Part shown: one piece after another, positions 11,820 to 24,171 of the stretch
Layout of the letters: each line of letters opens with the position of its first letter
How positions within the stretch are numbered: position 1 is the first letter of the stretch
Assembly (NCBI RefSeq): GCF_018873765.1
Contig: NC_057918.1
Location: 62,188,871 to 62,252,870, forward strand
Source of the DNA: Telopea speciosissima
Taxonomy: Eukaryota > Streptophyta > Magnoliopsida > Proteales > Proteaceae
Length of the DNA stretch: 64,000 nt
Direction: 5' to 3'
Translations under genes and position numbers: made by a program
Notes under the pieces: model-generated
The model's input: only the letters and a program-made list of their open reading frames with translations
What the model was told of the DNA's origin: nothing
The model's database searches: none

Positions 11820-14480
11820 GTCTCTTGTGGAACACTGGAACACTAGGGGGCTCAACTCCCCTTCCAAGCATTCTGAAGTCCAGTCTCGTATTAAACTCCT
11901 TCATTCTATCTTTTGTTGCTTGATAGAAACTAGAGTAAAAGAATCAAATGCTTCCTGCATTGCCTTCTTCCTTGCCCCTCGTTGGTCCTTATCTCCAACT
12001 ATACCCGCCATTCAAATGGCTGTATTTGGGTTCTTTGGGATCCCTCTAAAATTCATGTTTCCCTCCTATCCTCTTCCCAATTCCTACATCACAATATCTC
12101 AGACAGTCTTGGTCATTCCAACTTCTTATTTGCTGCCTTGTATGGTTCTAAGTTCTAACTGCCCAATATAGAGAATCTCTCTTTGGAGTGATCTTTGCCA
12201 TATTTCTACCTGAGCTGGCCCCCTTCCATAGGCCTTAGGAGGAGACTTTAATGTTGTTTGATATGGCCATGAAAAACAAGGGGGGGGGGGGGACGTTTGG
12301 ATGTGGCCTCAGTTGAAGCTTTCAATGATTGTACAAAGGAGATTGGTGTTAATGATCCATATTGGTCGGGTCCTAAGTTTACTTGGCACAACATAAGAAG
12401 TGGCGATTCTCGAATTGCTTGCAAGCTGGACCAAGTTCTAGTTAATGAAGCTTGGCTCTCTTCTTTCCCCTCCTCCCATGCCACCTTTGAGACTCCAGGT
12501 ATTTCTGTCCATTGTTCCACCTCTCTGCTTGTTCAACCTTACATTTCCTTTGGCCCAAAACCATTCAAATACTTTGACATGCGGTCCAGCCACCCAGATT
12601 TTCTTCCCATTGTCAAAGAAGCTTGGGATAAGTCAGTCCAAGCTTTCTCCTTGGGAATGTCAAATGTGCTCTTAAGTTGTGGAACTCTAGTTCGTTTAGC
12701 AGCATCTCCACTCAGGTTTCTGACTGTAGGGACAAGGTAACTGATGGCTAGGTGAAGCTTCAATCTGATATTCATAATGCTCTTTTGGTGGAAGAAGAGA
12801 AATCAATCTCTATGGATCTCTCCTCCTTGCTGGCTGAATAGGAAATTTTCCTAAGGCAAAAATCCAGAATCAAATGGTTGGAGGCTTGGAAACTCTAACT
12901 CAGCTTACTTCCACAGGTCTTTGAAGTCCAGAACAAATATCAACTCCATCCCAATGTTAGTGGCTTCAGATGGCTCTTCTTTTTTTAGTGTTGAGGATAT
13001 TAAAGCAGAGGCCGTCAACTATTTTAAGGTGATGTTCAGGTCCTCCTTGGCTTCTTCTGGTCTTATTCCAGAGAATCTGCTCAACAAATTCATCCTCAGC
13101 CACCTCATCAGTTCTCTCCAAGCTATCCCCATTGAGGATGAAATTCTAGTGGCTGTCCATTCTCACAAGGCAAATAAAGATCCTGGTCCTGTTGGTTTCA
13201 GTATGGTTTCTTCTCCTCCTCCTGGGATATAATCAAAGAAGATCTAATCAAGGCAATCAAGAGTTTCTTCTACAATCTGAGCCAGATCAAGGGCATCAAC
13301 CATACCTTCCTCAGCCTCATTCCCAAGAAAGAAGGGGCTTCTGCTATGACTTACTTCAGGCCAATCTCCCTCTGCAATCTCCTGTACAAGTTCATTGCCA
13401 ATAGGCTTAAGTTGGTGGTGGATATGTTAGTAAGTTATAACCAGTCGGCTTTCACTCCTGTTAGGAGCATATCTGACAACATTCTCCTATGCAACTAGAT
13501 TGTTAGAGGATTTGACAAAAAATCTCACCCCCTGCTGTCCTCATGAAGATTGACATCCATAAATACTTTGATAACTGAGATGGGATTTCATTTCTAAGGT
13601 CATGCTTAAGATGGGATTTCCTCGTACCTTTGTTAATTGGATACACTCCTACATCTCCACTCCAGTCTTCGTAGTGTTAGTTAATGAATGTCCGGCAGGC
13701 TACTTTGCCTCATCAGTGGGAGTTCGTCATGGATGCCCTCTTTCTCCATACATCTTCTCCCTAGCTATTGAAGTACTCTCTAGGAGTGTTCAATGGTGTA
13801 CTAATCAACAGCGTATCTCCCCTATCCCTAAGTGCAAGAATATCAAGCTTTCCCACCTTACCTTTGTAGATGATCTCATGATATTTTCCAAAGCAAGCAT
13901 CACTTCCATTGAGACCATTATGTCTTGTCTACAACACTTTGAAGATAAATCGGACCTTCACATCAGTCCTAACAAATCTCTCTTGTTTTTGGCTGGGGTC
14001 TTAGAATCTGTCAAGGCAACCTTGATTGAGAAGTCAGGTTTCTCCATTGGCCTCCTTCCGGTCAAGTATCAAGGCTTGCCTTTGATTCTTGCTAGATTGT
14101 CCGCCCACCATTGCACCCCAATGCTTGATCTTATTTGTAAGAGGCTTCAACTTTGGAATGGTAAGCTTCTATCGTACGTTGGCTGATTGGAGCTCATCAG
14201 ATCAGTTCTTCAGTCTTTTTACATTTATTGGTCCAGTACCTTTGGTTTGCCTCAATCAACTATCAAAGAGATGGAATTCCTTATGTCTGCCTTCCTCTGG
14301 AAAGGAATTGGTTCTTCAAGATTTCTTCATCCTGCCAGTTGGGCTACAATTTTCCTCTCAAAGGCGGAGGGAGGTCTTGGTTTGAGAAGAATCAAAGAAG
14401 TCAACTCAGCCGGTATCATCAAATTGATCTGGAAGCTTGTGTCCAAGCAGAAAAGCATTTGGGTGGATTGGATTTACTCG
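11820..14480 (+). pseudogene. L1-type LINE ORF2 (endonuclease and reverse transcriptase), decayed and 3'-truncated
   Basis: The order fits LINE ORF2. An AP-endonuclease start (WNTRGLNSPSKHSEVQSRI) is at about 11830. The endonuclease end (DPYWSGPKFTWHN, then KLDQVLVNEAWL) is at 12340-12450. The reverse transcriptase runs from about 12920 to 14190 with GVRHGCPLSPYIFSLAIE and the catalytic FVDDLMIF near 13865. The thumb/connection region (GLPQSTIKEMEFLMSAFLWK) runs to 14480. Several stops and frameshifts make it inactive. It stops abruptly at 14480, where an LTR on the opposite strand begins, so the zinc-binding tail, RNase H and poly(A) end are missing. Confidence 0.85.
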
Positions 14481-15590
14481 TAATGTAGAAGGGGTTCAAC
14501 TAAGAACCACTCTACAGTAGGATCGTTAATAGTTGCAGCAGATCATCAACAATAGAAGCAAATCAGAATTAGACGAATAACACTAAATTAGAAGGTTAAG
14601 CGCTGCAGGCCAAACCGGCCCTGGATTGAGTGGAGGTCTTGTTGAGAGGAAGCTCTGCAGCAAATTTGATGTGATTCTGGTGGACCGAAGTGGAGATATG
14701 AGATGGGAATGAAAATAGAAGGTGAAGGCTGTGGAACAATCCAGCCAATAGAATGGCCTGCAACAAGGATCGAATGGGGTGTATGGTGGTGTGGTTCTAT
14801 GCTCCAAAGCCCAGCAGATTTCGATGGAGAAATGTGAAGATGTGCAGCCTTGAAGTTTCAGCAGGAACTGGGGGCAGAACTGAATCCGCAAGGTGTGAAT
14901 AACCTCCTTATGTTGATCAGCAACAGCAGCAGCACTTCAATTGATGGTAGGTTGACCCAAGTCTTCAAAGGGTATCTTCACAATAGTTTATTGCAGTTAC
15001 AGTCTTACAGAAACAGCAAAACAGTGTATATCGAACAGGGAAGGGAGGAGAAGAGAAGATAGAAGAAGAAGGGGGAGGGGATGGGCTTTCTCAGCCCTGG
15101 GGCTCTCACCCACAGCTATGCCAGCTGTTGAACAGGGGTTTTACTCCCATAATCGAGTGCAAGAATGCCTCAAAACTTCATTCATTAATTCTTTGTCAAT
15201 CAATTGCAATAGCTGCCTTTATATAGGCTGAGGCTAGGCTACAGAAAATAGAAAGTAAAACTTAGCAACTATTTGAAAAATAGAAACTAATGAAAATAGT
15301 AACTAATGGAAATAGAAACTGAATGAAATTAGAAACTACTAAAGGCTTTATAACTCATCCTTCTAAACATGCAAAGATAAACAAATTAGAAACTACCTAA
15401 TATAAACTGAAAATAGGAACTAAACTATGGCAGCATTAGGATAGAATCTTTCTCCACTTGATGGGCCCACAAGATCTTCTAAAAATCAATCCCAAACAAG
15501 GCAAATTTTGGCTTTGACACACTTCACGTGAACAATGATGTGAACAGTGTTTTAGTCTTCAACTTGGGTCTTCTAGAAGGATTTCCATCA
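14481..15590 (-). mobile_element. LTR copy C (TG..TA family) joining the LINE to Copia 1
   Basis: On the minus strand it runs from TGATGGAAATCC (15590) to CTTCTACATTA (14481), with the family tail reading 'aagaaccactctacagtaggatcg' on plus. The flanks do not match (ACTCG on the left, GGGCA on the right), unlike the other copies. The left neighbour is a truncated LINE and the right neighbour is a Copia fragment lacking most of pol. Just to its right, at 15591-15650, lies another scrap of the same LTR start (ACTGTTCATGTGAACAGT on minus). Confidence 0.6.
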
Positions 15591-15819
15591 GGGCAATATG
15601 GGCTGTTACACTGTTCACATGAACAGTACCAAGTGAACAGTAATCCCTGACTGAAGCAGAAACGGTCTGATGAGCATGACGGTGAGATGGAGCAGCTTCG
15701 TCGAGCAAATAGAGACCACCATGAGCCCTGCTTGAGCCAATCATTTCCCCCATTACCAGATCTTGAAAAAAACAATAAGATGGGAAATAAGTCACTTTAC
15801 AGTTAAGATCGGTAGTGAG

Positions 15820-16477
15820 GGGCTTGCATGATAACATTTCTGTTTCTCTATTTCTCTGTTTGTTAACACTGGTTCATTTTTTGGTTCCTGGGAATGAACC
15901 GAGACAAAAAAAGTTATTGAGAGAGAGAAAAAAAGTAGCTCCAATTTAAAGCTTCTCTGTCCCAGAAATAAAAGGAAGAAGTAAAGGGGGGAGTTGCTAT
16001 TTAACGAGCACATGGTTAATTTGATGAGCAATGCAGTAATTTCATGTTCAAAATAAAACACCACCTCCAATGCAACTTCAACCATCACCACCACCACCAC
16101 CACTGCCACCACCTCCACCTCCTCCTCCTCCTCCTCCTCAACCACCACCACCACCACCACCACCTCCATCACCACCTCCATCACCACCTCCACCATCACC
16201 ACCGCCACCACCAGCACCGCCACAACCACCACCTCCACCTCCACAATTTTTTTTGGGTATTCAATGGCAATTTTGAAATTTAATAGAAGTTCTAGAAACA
16301 GAAATGATTGTGCATAACAAACGTGTTTCTGTTTCTTTTTTGGCCCAGAAATAGAAATTATTATGCGTTACCAAACGCGTTTTTTGGCCAAAAAATTTGG
16401 CCCAGTAACAGAAATACAAAATGTCATTTCTGGAATAGAAAGATGGTCCAGAAACAGAAGTGTTATAATGCAGGCCC
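15820..16477. mobile_element. PIF/Harbinger-like MITE inside Copia 1, with proline-codon microsatellite
   Basis: The ends are imperfect inverted repeats: GGGCTTGCATGATAACATTT on the left, and on the right the reverse complement of GGGCCTGCATTATAACACTT. Flanking triplets are GAG and GAA, close to a 3-bp duplication. Removing the element rejoins the Copia frame (NLISSSR then TTDLNCKVTYF). Inside it shares 'cacatggttaattt' and 'gtaatttcatgtt.aaaataaaacacca' with the MITE at 29129-29874. It carries a CCA/CCT-rich tract at 16080-16248. Confidence 0.65.
16080..16248. repeat. CCA/CCT-rich microsatellite
   Basis: This is a degenerate run of CCA, CCT and CAC triplets. It gives poly-Pro or poly-His frames on plus and Val/Glu-rich frames on minus. 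None of these is a gene. Confidence 0.9.
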
Positions 16478-17953
16478 GAAGCGACTACTGGAAATAAGAT
16501 TGGTAGTAAAATTAGGAAATGTAATACCGAATTTAATGGTAAGGTAGGAGTACATATGATGGAACCCTTCCCAGAGACTGGGGAAGGAGAGCCATCAGCA
16601 ATGCGAACCTTGTTTTTACCAGAACAAGGGGAATATTTAAAGAAAAGATTGGGATTACTGGTCATGTGATCAGAGGCCTCAGAGTCAATAATCCATGGAC
16701 GGGAGACCGTGGATGCACAATGACCAGCAAAATAAATACCTGGAGATGCAGAATCTGAAGGTACCAAAGTGGAGGAAGAGGCGGAAGCATTATTTGCAGG
16801 GGCAGAAGAATCCAATTTGGTTTCCAAATGTCGGAGAAGCTTAGTAAGCTCATCTTGAGAAGTGGCAGGGGCAGCACCAGGTGGAGGATCAACTACAAAA
16901 GTCTCAGTGTGGTTGGCAGAAGGTTTTCCATGACCACGTCCTTTGTTAGAAGGGGCAGTGGGACGCCCATGAAGCTTCCAACAAAATTCCTTAGTTTGCC
17001 TCTCCTTCCCACAATAATCACATCGGATGGGTTCTCGATCAGTAGCAGAACGATCATTGGGACGGGAAGCCCCGCCTTTAGGTTGCAGGGGAGACCTCGA
17101 AAGAAGCGCCGATCGGTCATGGGAAGGGGACGGCAACGTGGCAGCCTTACGGCTGTCCTTGAGTTGGATCAGAGAATAAGCCTGTTCCAAAGTAGGGAAG
17201 GGATACTAGCTAAGTACCTGAGCACGGACATGATCATACTCAACGTTAAGTTTGGCAAGAAAATCATACACCCGAAATATTTTTCCGTTTATGAAACTTG
17301 ATAACATTGGTAGGTGTAGAGGTTTAGAACATATCATAAAAATCCAGCTCCTGCCACAAACTACGCAGCTCAGAATAATACTGGGATAGGATGAGTTCCT
17401 TCTGCTTGATCTCATGAAGTTTCTTGCGTAGTTCATAGACCTGGGCATCGTTCCCAACCCGCGAATAGGTTTCTTGAGCAGCTTTCCAAATTTTTGCAGC
17501 AGTGTCCCACAAGAGATATCCCCGAGCAAGTTGGGTTGCATACTATTGAGAAGGTATGACATATCTAGGAGTTTGCAACACTCCACTTCTCTTGGTCAGC
17601 ACCTTCAGTGGTGGGTTTCACCTTCGTACCAGTAAGGTAACCCTAATATCCGCGGGAGTCGCTGGCAAGACAGCAGGATCGCGACCACATCAAAATTGCT
17701 CCCGTCTAAACGAATGGAGCAAACAGGAAGGTGGGAAAGCCGTCAAGAGAACCACAAACTTGCCCATCAATTCCAAATGTAGCAGTAGAAAGATCTGAGT
17801 TGTTTGCCATTGTTCCCAAAACAAAAGTAATCACATGGGTTGCTGGAGGAGAACTAATCCATCAACCAACACCAAGAAATCCACAAGAAAAGGTGGAACA
17901 GTCCTTCAATGCATTGGGTTTCGAATCTCTAGGTTGATTCAGCTCTGATATCA

Positions 17954-18115
17954 TGATGGCTTTGGAATTGTGACTTGTGTCTATGAGACACAGCCCACCT
18001 TTAGTTATAATAATAAGATATGAGAGTACAAAGACAATAAAGCCTCTAGGGCAGCACAAGATAAACTCTATGGGAACCCTATGGACAATTTACCCTTGAA
18101 CTCCATATTACAACA
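17954..18115 (-). mobile_element. Probable 162-bp 5' LTR of Copia 1
   Basis: It directly abuts the Met-type primer-binding site at 17942-17953. On minus it begins TGTTGTAATATGGAG and ends GCCATCA, giving TG..CA ends. No second copy was found in the window, consistent with loss of the 3' half of Copia 1. The right boundary is inferred from the TG alone. Confidence 0.5.
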
Positions 18116-18479
18116 GAAACCAATTTAAAACTCATATTTCAAGGACTGATTGAAAAAGAAAGCAAACTTCATTTTTGTGATGATGCTTCTACCTCACAAT
18201 GATGTAGAAATTTTGAGCACAAGCTAAACTGCCAACGGCAGATAATTTGGATGAGTAGACTATTATTTTAATGGATTGTGGAAAAAACCCTTGTGTTCAT
18301 CATCATCATCATCATCACTATTGTGGTGATTATAGCAGTAGCGATTATAAGGACATGAATAAGAATTGTTATGGACAATGGGGAAAATAATATATATGGT
18401 TCCATGTAGATAGCTAATAATAAAAAGTATCAATGATTCTTATAATCATTTTAGTATTGAGTGGAAAGCCCTTAAGACA

Positions 18480-18744
18480 TGTAAATTACAGCAAAAAAAT
18501 AAGAGGGAGAAGAAGAAGAAGAAGAGAAAACGAGAGAGGAAGAGAAACACGATTGTATTGCCTTTTGCAAGAAGGAATTAAATCTCATTCCCTCAGAATT
18601 TCACTAATATAAACATTACAGAAGGGTATAACAATAAATACCCATAGACTTAAGTAAATAAAACATACCCAAACTGCCCCTTTCCTTTCTCCTCTCGGTA
18701 TTAGCTTTCTAGCGCTAATATCGAGAGTCCCACTCTCGATAACA
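18480..18744 (-). repeat. Copia 2 3' LTR
   Basis: This 265 bp repeat has TG..CA ends (TGTAAATTACAGC ... CTCTCGATAACA). It is a near copy of 23601-23868. It contains a GAA-rich stretch and the word 'gctttctagcgctaat'. Confidence 0.95.
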
Positions 18745-18788
18745 CTCCCCCTCAAGATGGAGCATAGATGTTTATCATGCCTAGCTTG

Positions 18789-21700
18789 TTACAAATATAA
18801 TTTACTCTTGCACTCCCCCAAAGACTTAGTAAATACATCTGCAAGTTGCTCTCCTGTATGAACATGACAAGGAGAAATCAGCCCTTGTTGAAGCTTCTCT
18901 TGAACAAAATGACAATCAACCTCAATGTGTTTTGTTCTTTCATGAAACACTGGATTTGAAGCAATATGGACAGCAACTTGATTGTCACACCACAGTCGCA
19001 TTGGAGAATCATCAATGAACCCAAGTTCAGCCAGCAATTGTTTCACCCACATCAACTCACAAGTAACATGTGCCATGGCCCTATACTCTGATTCTGCACT
19101 GGAACGAGTAAATACTGTCTGTTTCTTGCTCTTCCAGGACACCAAATTCCCTCCAACAAACACACAATAACCTCTGGTAGACCTCCTGTCAAATGGAAAC
19201 CCTGCCTAATCAGCATCTGAAAAATCCTCTATCTGCCCATGGCCATGATCACTGTAGAGAAGACCACGTCCAGGAGCCTTTTTAAGATAGCGTAAAATAT
19301 GCATAACAGCCTCCCAATGAGATGTCCGAGGAGCAGACAAAACTGACTCACCACACTAAAGCCTAGTCACTGTTAGGTAATTTAACTTCCCAACAAGCCT
19401 CTGGTACTTCTCAGGATCAGGAAAAATATCACCATCATCAGTAGTAAGCTTCAAATTGGGATCCATAGGAGTATCTAGAGGTTTAGAACCCAACATTCCT
19501 GTCTCTGAAAGAAGATCAAGGACATATTTTCGCTGTGAGAGCGAAATTCCTTTCTTTGACTGAGCAACTTCCACACCCAAAAAATACTTCAACTTACCCA
19601 GATCCTTGATCTGAAAATTTTCCTGCAAGTGTACCTTTAAACCTTCAATACTAGAAACATCATCTTCTATAATGACTATATCATCTACATAAACCACAAG
19701 AAATATTTTTCCCGCACTAGAGTGGCGGAAAAACACAGAATGATCACTACCACACCTTGTCAGCCCAAACTCAACACAACTTCAGTAAACCTATCGAACC
19801 AAGTCCTAGGGTACTGTTTCAGCCCATACAGAAATTTCTTCAACTTACACACCAAGCCAGACTCCCCTTGAGCAACAAACCTAGGAGGTTGCTCCATGTA
19901 AACTTCTTCATTCAAATCCCCATGCAAAAACGCATTCTTGACATCTAGCTAATACAAAGGCCAATGGTAAGTAGCAGCAAGAAAAATCAAAATGCGAACA
20001 GAAGTAAGCTTCGCTACAGGAGAAAGTGTCCAAGTAATCAACCCCATATACTTGGGCATAGCCCTTCGCAACAAGACAGGGCTTCAAACGAGTAAAGGAT
20101 CCATCAGGATTCACTTTCACCACATACACCCACCAAGAACCAATAGCAAATTTACCTGAGGGTAAGGGCACAAGGTCCCAAGTCTGATTCTCTTCCAATG
20201 CCAACAATTCCTCATTCATAGTAGCCTTCCAACTAGGACTGGACAATGTTTCCGCGACAGACTTAGGAACAAGATGATTTGCAACAGTTTGTAAACAAGA
20301 ATGAAAGGTGGAAGACAAACCAATATAGGAAACAAAGTTAGAAATGGGGTGTTGAGTACAAGCCCGAACACCCTTACAATGAGCAATAGGAATATCAAGA
20401 TCAGAAGGAGGTTCCAAAAGAGAAGGAGTATTACCTATCTCGGGATCTGCCGGCGAAGAAGTAAATGTGGTAGAACTCGCAGGAGCAGGGGTCCAAGTAC
20501 AAACTTTCCATTGGTGACGTTGAAACACAATAGATGGAGGTGTCGGTGATGAGGCATCCTGCGGAATAGGGTGAACAATAGATTGAACAATGGAAACGTG
20601 AAGATCATCATCCAAGTTAAATACAGTAAAAGATGAACTATCATAGGGAGTAGACTCAAAGAAAGAAACATCAGCAGTAACAAAATATTTCGGCAACTCA
20701 AAAGAATAACAATGATAAACATTTTGAGTGCGAGAATAGCCAACAAACATACACTTGAGCGCCTTAGGATCCAACTTGGAGACACTTGGATGATGATCAC
20801 GAATAAAACAAACACTGCCAAATACTCGTGGTTGTAAAACAAATAATGGCATAGAAGGAAATAACAAAGAAAAGGGAATACCACCACGTAAAATAGAAGA
20901 AGGCATACGATTAATTAGATAACAGGAGGTCAAAACAACATCTGCCCAAAAAAATTTAGGTACTTTCATCTCAAATAATAGAGAGCGAGTAACTTCCATT
21001 AAATGTCTATTCTTCCTCTCAGCTACACCATTTTGTTGTGGGGTGTCAGCGCAAGAGGATTGATGAATAATGCCACGTTGAACCATAAATTCAGAAAAGG
21101 GGGCAGAAAAATATTCCTTAGTGTTATCACTACGAAGAATACGCAAAGGAGTCTGAAATTGATTATTGACTTCATTCACAAAAGCACAAAATATTGAGAA
21201 TAATTCAGAACGACATTTCATTAAATAAAGCCAGGTAACCCTGGAATAGTCATCAACAAGGTTACAAAGTAATGATAACCCAAAGTAGACACGACAAGAC
21301 ATGGACCCCATACAACTAAATGAACTAAAGAAAAAGGTTGGTCAGACTGTTTATTGACTCTAGGAGGATAACTCACATGATGAAGTTTCCCAAACTAACA
21401 TGACTCGCAATTCAAACTGGAAAGAGACCGAAACCGACTATCCAAAAGCTTCAAACTCTCCAACGAAGGATGACCTAAGGAATCTGGTGGGGTGACGCCA
21501 CACCGGTACACGCCATAGATGAAGTGTCCTCAAGTATGTAAAGCCCCCTGACTCACGGCCTCTACCAATCATCTGCTTCGTCTGAAGATCCTGAAATACA
21601 CAAGAATCCAGGAAAAAGGTTACAGAACAGTTATGAGATTTGGTAAACCGATTAACAGAGAAAAGGTTGAATGGGAAATCAGGCAAGTAAAGAATAGAAG

Positions 21701-22918
21701 ATAAAGACAAAGAAGGTGTAACATGTGCAGTACCAGTACCAGTTACGTTAGCTAAGGAACCGTTAGCTAAAGTAACACTAGACGAAGATTTTTGGAAGGA
21801 AGAAAGAATACCTGAAACACCAGTCATGTGATCCGATGCCCTTGAATCAATGATCCGGGGACGAGGAGTAGCGGTCGAAATACAGGCAGTAGCATTACCT
21901 GTCTGAACAAAGGTGGCAGTTGGAGGCTGGGCTGACTGAGAAATCTGAAATTGTGTAAAACGGGCATGTTCTTCATTAGACATCTTCACGGTCTTACCCT
22001 CAGGCTGTGGAGATGCAGAAACTGTACACTCAGTAGAGGTAGCTGAATTGGCAAACTGTTGTTGAGGTGGTTTGCCATGAAGTTTCCAACAAAAGCGTTG
22101 GATATGTCCCGGACGACCACAATGATGACAAGTCCTCACTTGCCCCGAACCATCAAGAACACTTTGAGTACCCAAGGTAGGTGGTTTACTAAAACCAGCC
22201 CCACCACCACGACCACGACCAGCACCACTATTACCAGTACCAGCCCCACCACTGTGCCCACGGTTCTGGAGAAAAGAAGCCAAGGCAGAATTATCAACAG
22301 TAGTAGTAGTCTCACGGGAGACATGTAGAACCCTGGAAAAAGTCTCAGACAATGTGGCTACCTTGTCACCACCAAGAATTTGGGAACGGACGGAGTCGAA
22401 CTCCTTCCCAAGTCCTCCCAAGAATCCCATAACAGCAAGCTGCTCCCGCTGACTTTGCATTTCTTCCACATTAGAAGTAATGGGAAGAAGTGAATTAAGC
22501 TCCTCATACATCCTTTTAAAATCAGCAAAGTACTGGGTCAAAGGATGACCCTTTTGATCAACCCTGTAGAACTCCTGGGACGACTCATAAATGCGGGAAA
22601 GATTGTTTTGTCTAGAGTACAAAACATTAAGAAGGTACCCCCACAACTCCTTAACAGTATCACTGTATGTCACTAAATCGACAATCTGATGTTCCATAGA
22701 ATTCAGCATCTGTCTCAAGATTCTAGCATCAACAGTATCCCATAAGGGGTCATCATCGGGTTAAATAAGTTATTCTGCTGATCATGTCCCATTAAAACCA
22801 ACTTAACAATTTTCTTCCATTGTTGAAAGTTGGTGATCCCCTCCAATTTATTTTCAGTAATACGATTGGAGGAGGAAGAGAAAATCTCAGTCATCACATT
22901 CTTCGAAGTTTCACCCAT
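18789..22918 (-). pseudogene. Copia 2 gag-pol polyprotein, decayed
   Basis: Gag starts at 22918 (MGETSKNVMTEIFSSS), with a frameshift near 22765. The zinc knuckle CHHCGRPGHIQRFCW follows near 22110. The protease motif reads IIDSRASDHMTG near 21840, with the usual DSGAS Gly replaced by Arg. The HHCC region ends CESC followed by TAG. Integrase (21311-20700) keeps its acidic triad in NLVDDYSRV, LRSDNTKEYF and NGVAERKNRH. Reverse transcriptase keeps YVDDI near 19680. RNase H (19163-18789) shows SWKSKKQTVFTRSSAESEYR and VFHERTKHIEVDCHFV. Frame changes also occur near 21311 and 19930, and a TAG lies near 19208. Confidence 0.92.
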
Positions 22919-23600
22919 AATTCACAGCCAAAAGATGGAGTGAGATTGCACAAAAGAAGAGGTGAAAAACTCTGCCAGAGAACTTTGACAAGAAAATCGA
23001 GTTTAACCAAATCTGAACCAAACTCTACAGAAACAATAAATTTCTGCCCTTCATTAACTCCCAAAAAATCCAGCAAGCTTCAAATATTGCAACAATCTCA
23101 AGAAGTGGTTCCAAAAACCAGACCAAAAAATCGATGAATCTCCAGGGAGAAGAAAATTCGATCTCAAAAGAGGAATCAAAACAGAAAAATAATTACTGCT
23201 GTACCTTCTAAAAAATCCAGTAAGCTTCCAAAAAAAAAATCCAGCAAACACAAATATAGATTCCAAAACCTCCACAAAAAATTCGATTATTCTCCTTGGA
23301 AAAATCGATCTCAAGACCCTGACAGGGTGCTGCCGATAGATGCTCCAATTCCAGCGCAATCTTCACTCCATAAACCACCAAAAACCAAAAAAGAGAGACC
23401 TAGTTCTTATTTCAGATCATGAACTAGTCTCTAAACAGTCCGGAAATGCAGCATAGGGTGCTGCACCCCTTCAAACAAAAAAAATAAGAAGCCGCAAGAC
23501 CTCTAATCTGAAATCACCACCTCAATGTCGATAGATGCCTTGATAGAAAAGAAGATAATAGTCGTAGAGAGCTGTAGCAATGCCTAATGCTCTGATACCA

Positions 23601-23868
23601 TGTAAATTACAGCAGAAAAATAAGAGGGAGAAGAAGAAGAAGAAGAGAAAACGACAGAGGAAGAGAAACTCGATCGTAAATACCCAGACTTGAAAGAAGG
23701 AATTAAATCTCTTCCCTCAGAATTTCACTAATATAAACATTACAAAAGGGTATAACAGTAAATAGCCATAGACTTAAGTAAATAAAACATACCCGAACTG
23801 CCCTGTTCCTTTCTCCTCTTGGTATTAGCTTTCTAGCGCTAATACCGAGTGTCCCACTCTCGATAACA
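23601..23868 (-). repeat. Copia 2 5' LTR
   Basis: This 268 bp partner of the LTR at 18480-18744 has the same TG..CA termini and only scattered differences. It is followed on plus by the target duplication AGACA. The primer-binding site lies immediately to its left on plus. Confidence 0.95.
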
Positions 23869-24171
23869 AGACACATGCAAACATACAGGTCCAGAAAGTC
23901 TAAATGGGCTCTGGATATTTGATACATAACAATGGTACAAGAGAATTAATGAGACTATGGACCACCAGAGTCCAATCCAGGAGAAAGTATCTCTTTACAT
24001 TCTTTGGTAGAGAGAGCTTTTTCAGGTTTTTGCCGTGATGACTGCCCAAGAAGTTTCTTGTGATACAAGGAAGTCAACCTCTATAAAACTTAAGATGTAC
24101 CTAATATTTGGGAAAAGAGAACATATAATTTAACTGATTGGAGCTTAATATGGAGGTTGTATGTCATGCAG

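Larger units (their letters stand above)
15650..17953 (-). pseudogene. Copia 1: gag, protease and gag-pre-integrase remnant
   Basis: On the minus strand, a gag start (MANNSDLSTATFGIDGQV) lies near 17806. It is followed by the UBN2-type gag region (KIWKAAQETYSRVGND at ~17490), the zinc knuckle CDYCGKERQTKEFCW at ~17030, and the protease-like WIIDSEASDHMTSN at ~16690 (usual DSGAS changed to DSEAS). Gag-pre-integrase (DLVMGEMIGSSRAHGGLYLL) lies at 15760-15700. A primer-binding site, GCTCTGATATCA on plus, lies at 17942-17953. Integrase, reverse transcriptase and RNase H are absent. There are frameshifts in gag, and a MITE is inserted at 15820-16477. Confidence 0.75.
18480..23868 (-). mobile_element. 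Copia 2: complete LTR retrotransposon, TSD AGACA
   Basis: This 5389 bp element is bounded by two similar LTRs and a perfect 5-bp target duplication AGACA (18475-18479 and 23869-23873). A primer-binding site complementary to initiator Met tRNA (GCTCTGATACCA on plus) abuts the right LTR at 23589-23600. A polypurine tract (CTCCCCCT on plus, 18745-18752) abuts the left LTR. The domain order on minus is gag, protease, integrase, reverse transcriptase, RNase H, which is Copia order. Frameshifts and stops show it can no longer encode an intact polyprotein. Confidence 0.95.

Noticed and set aside
15792..16283. Val/Glu-rich, His-rich and Pro-rich open frames
   Set aside because: They are translations of the CCA/CCT microsatellite inside a MITE, not genes.
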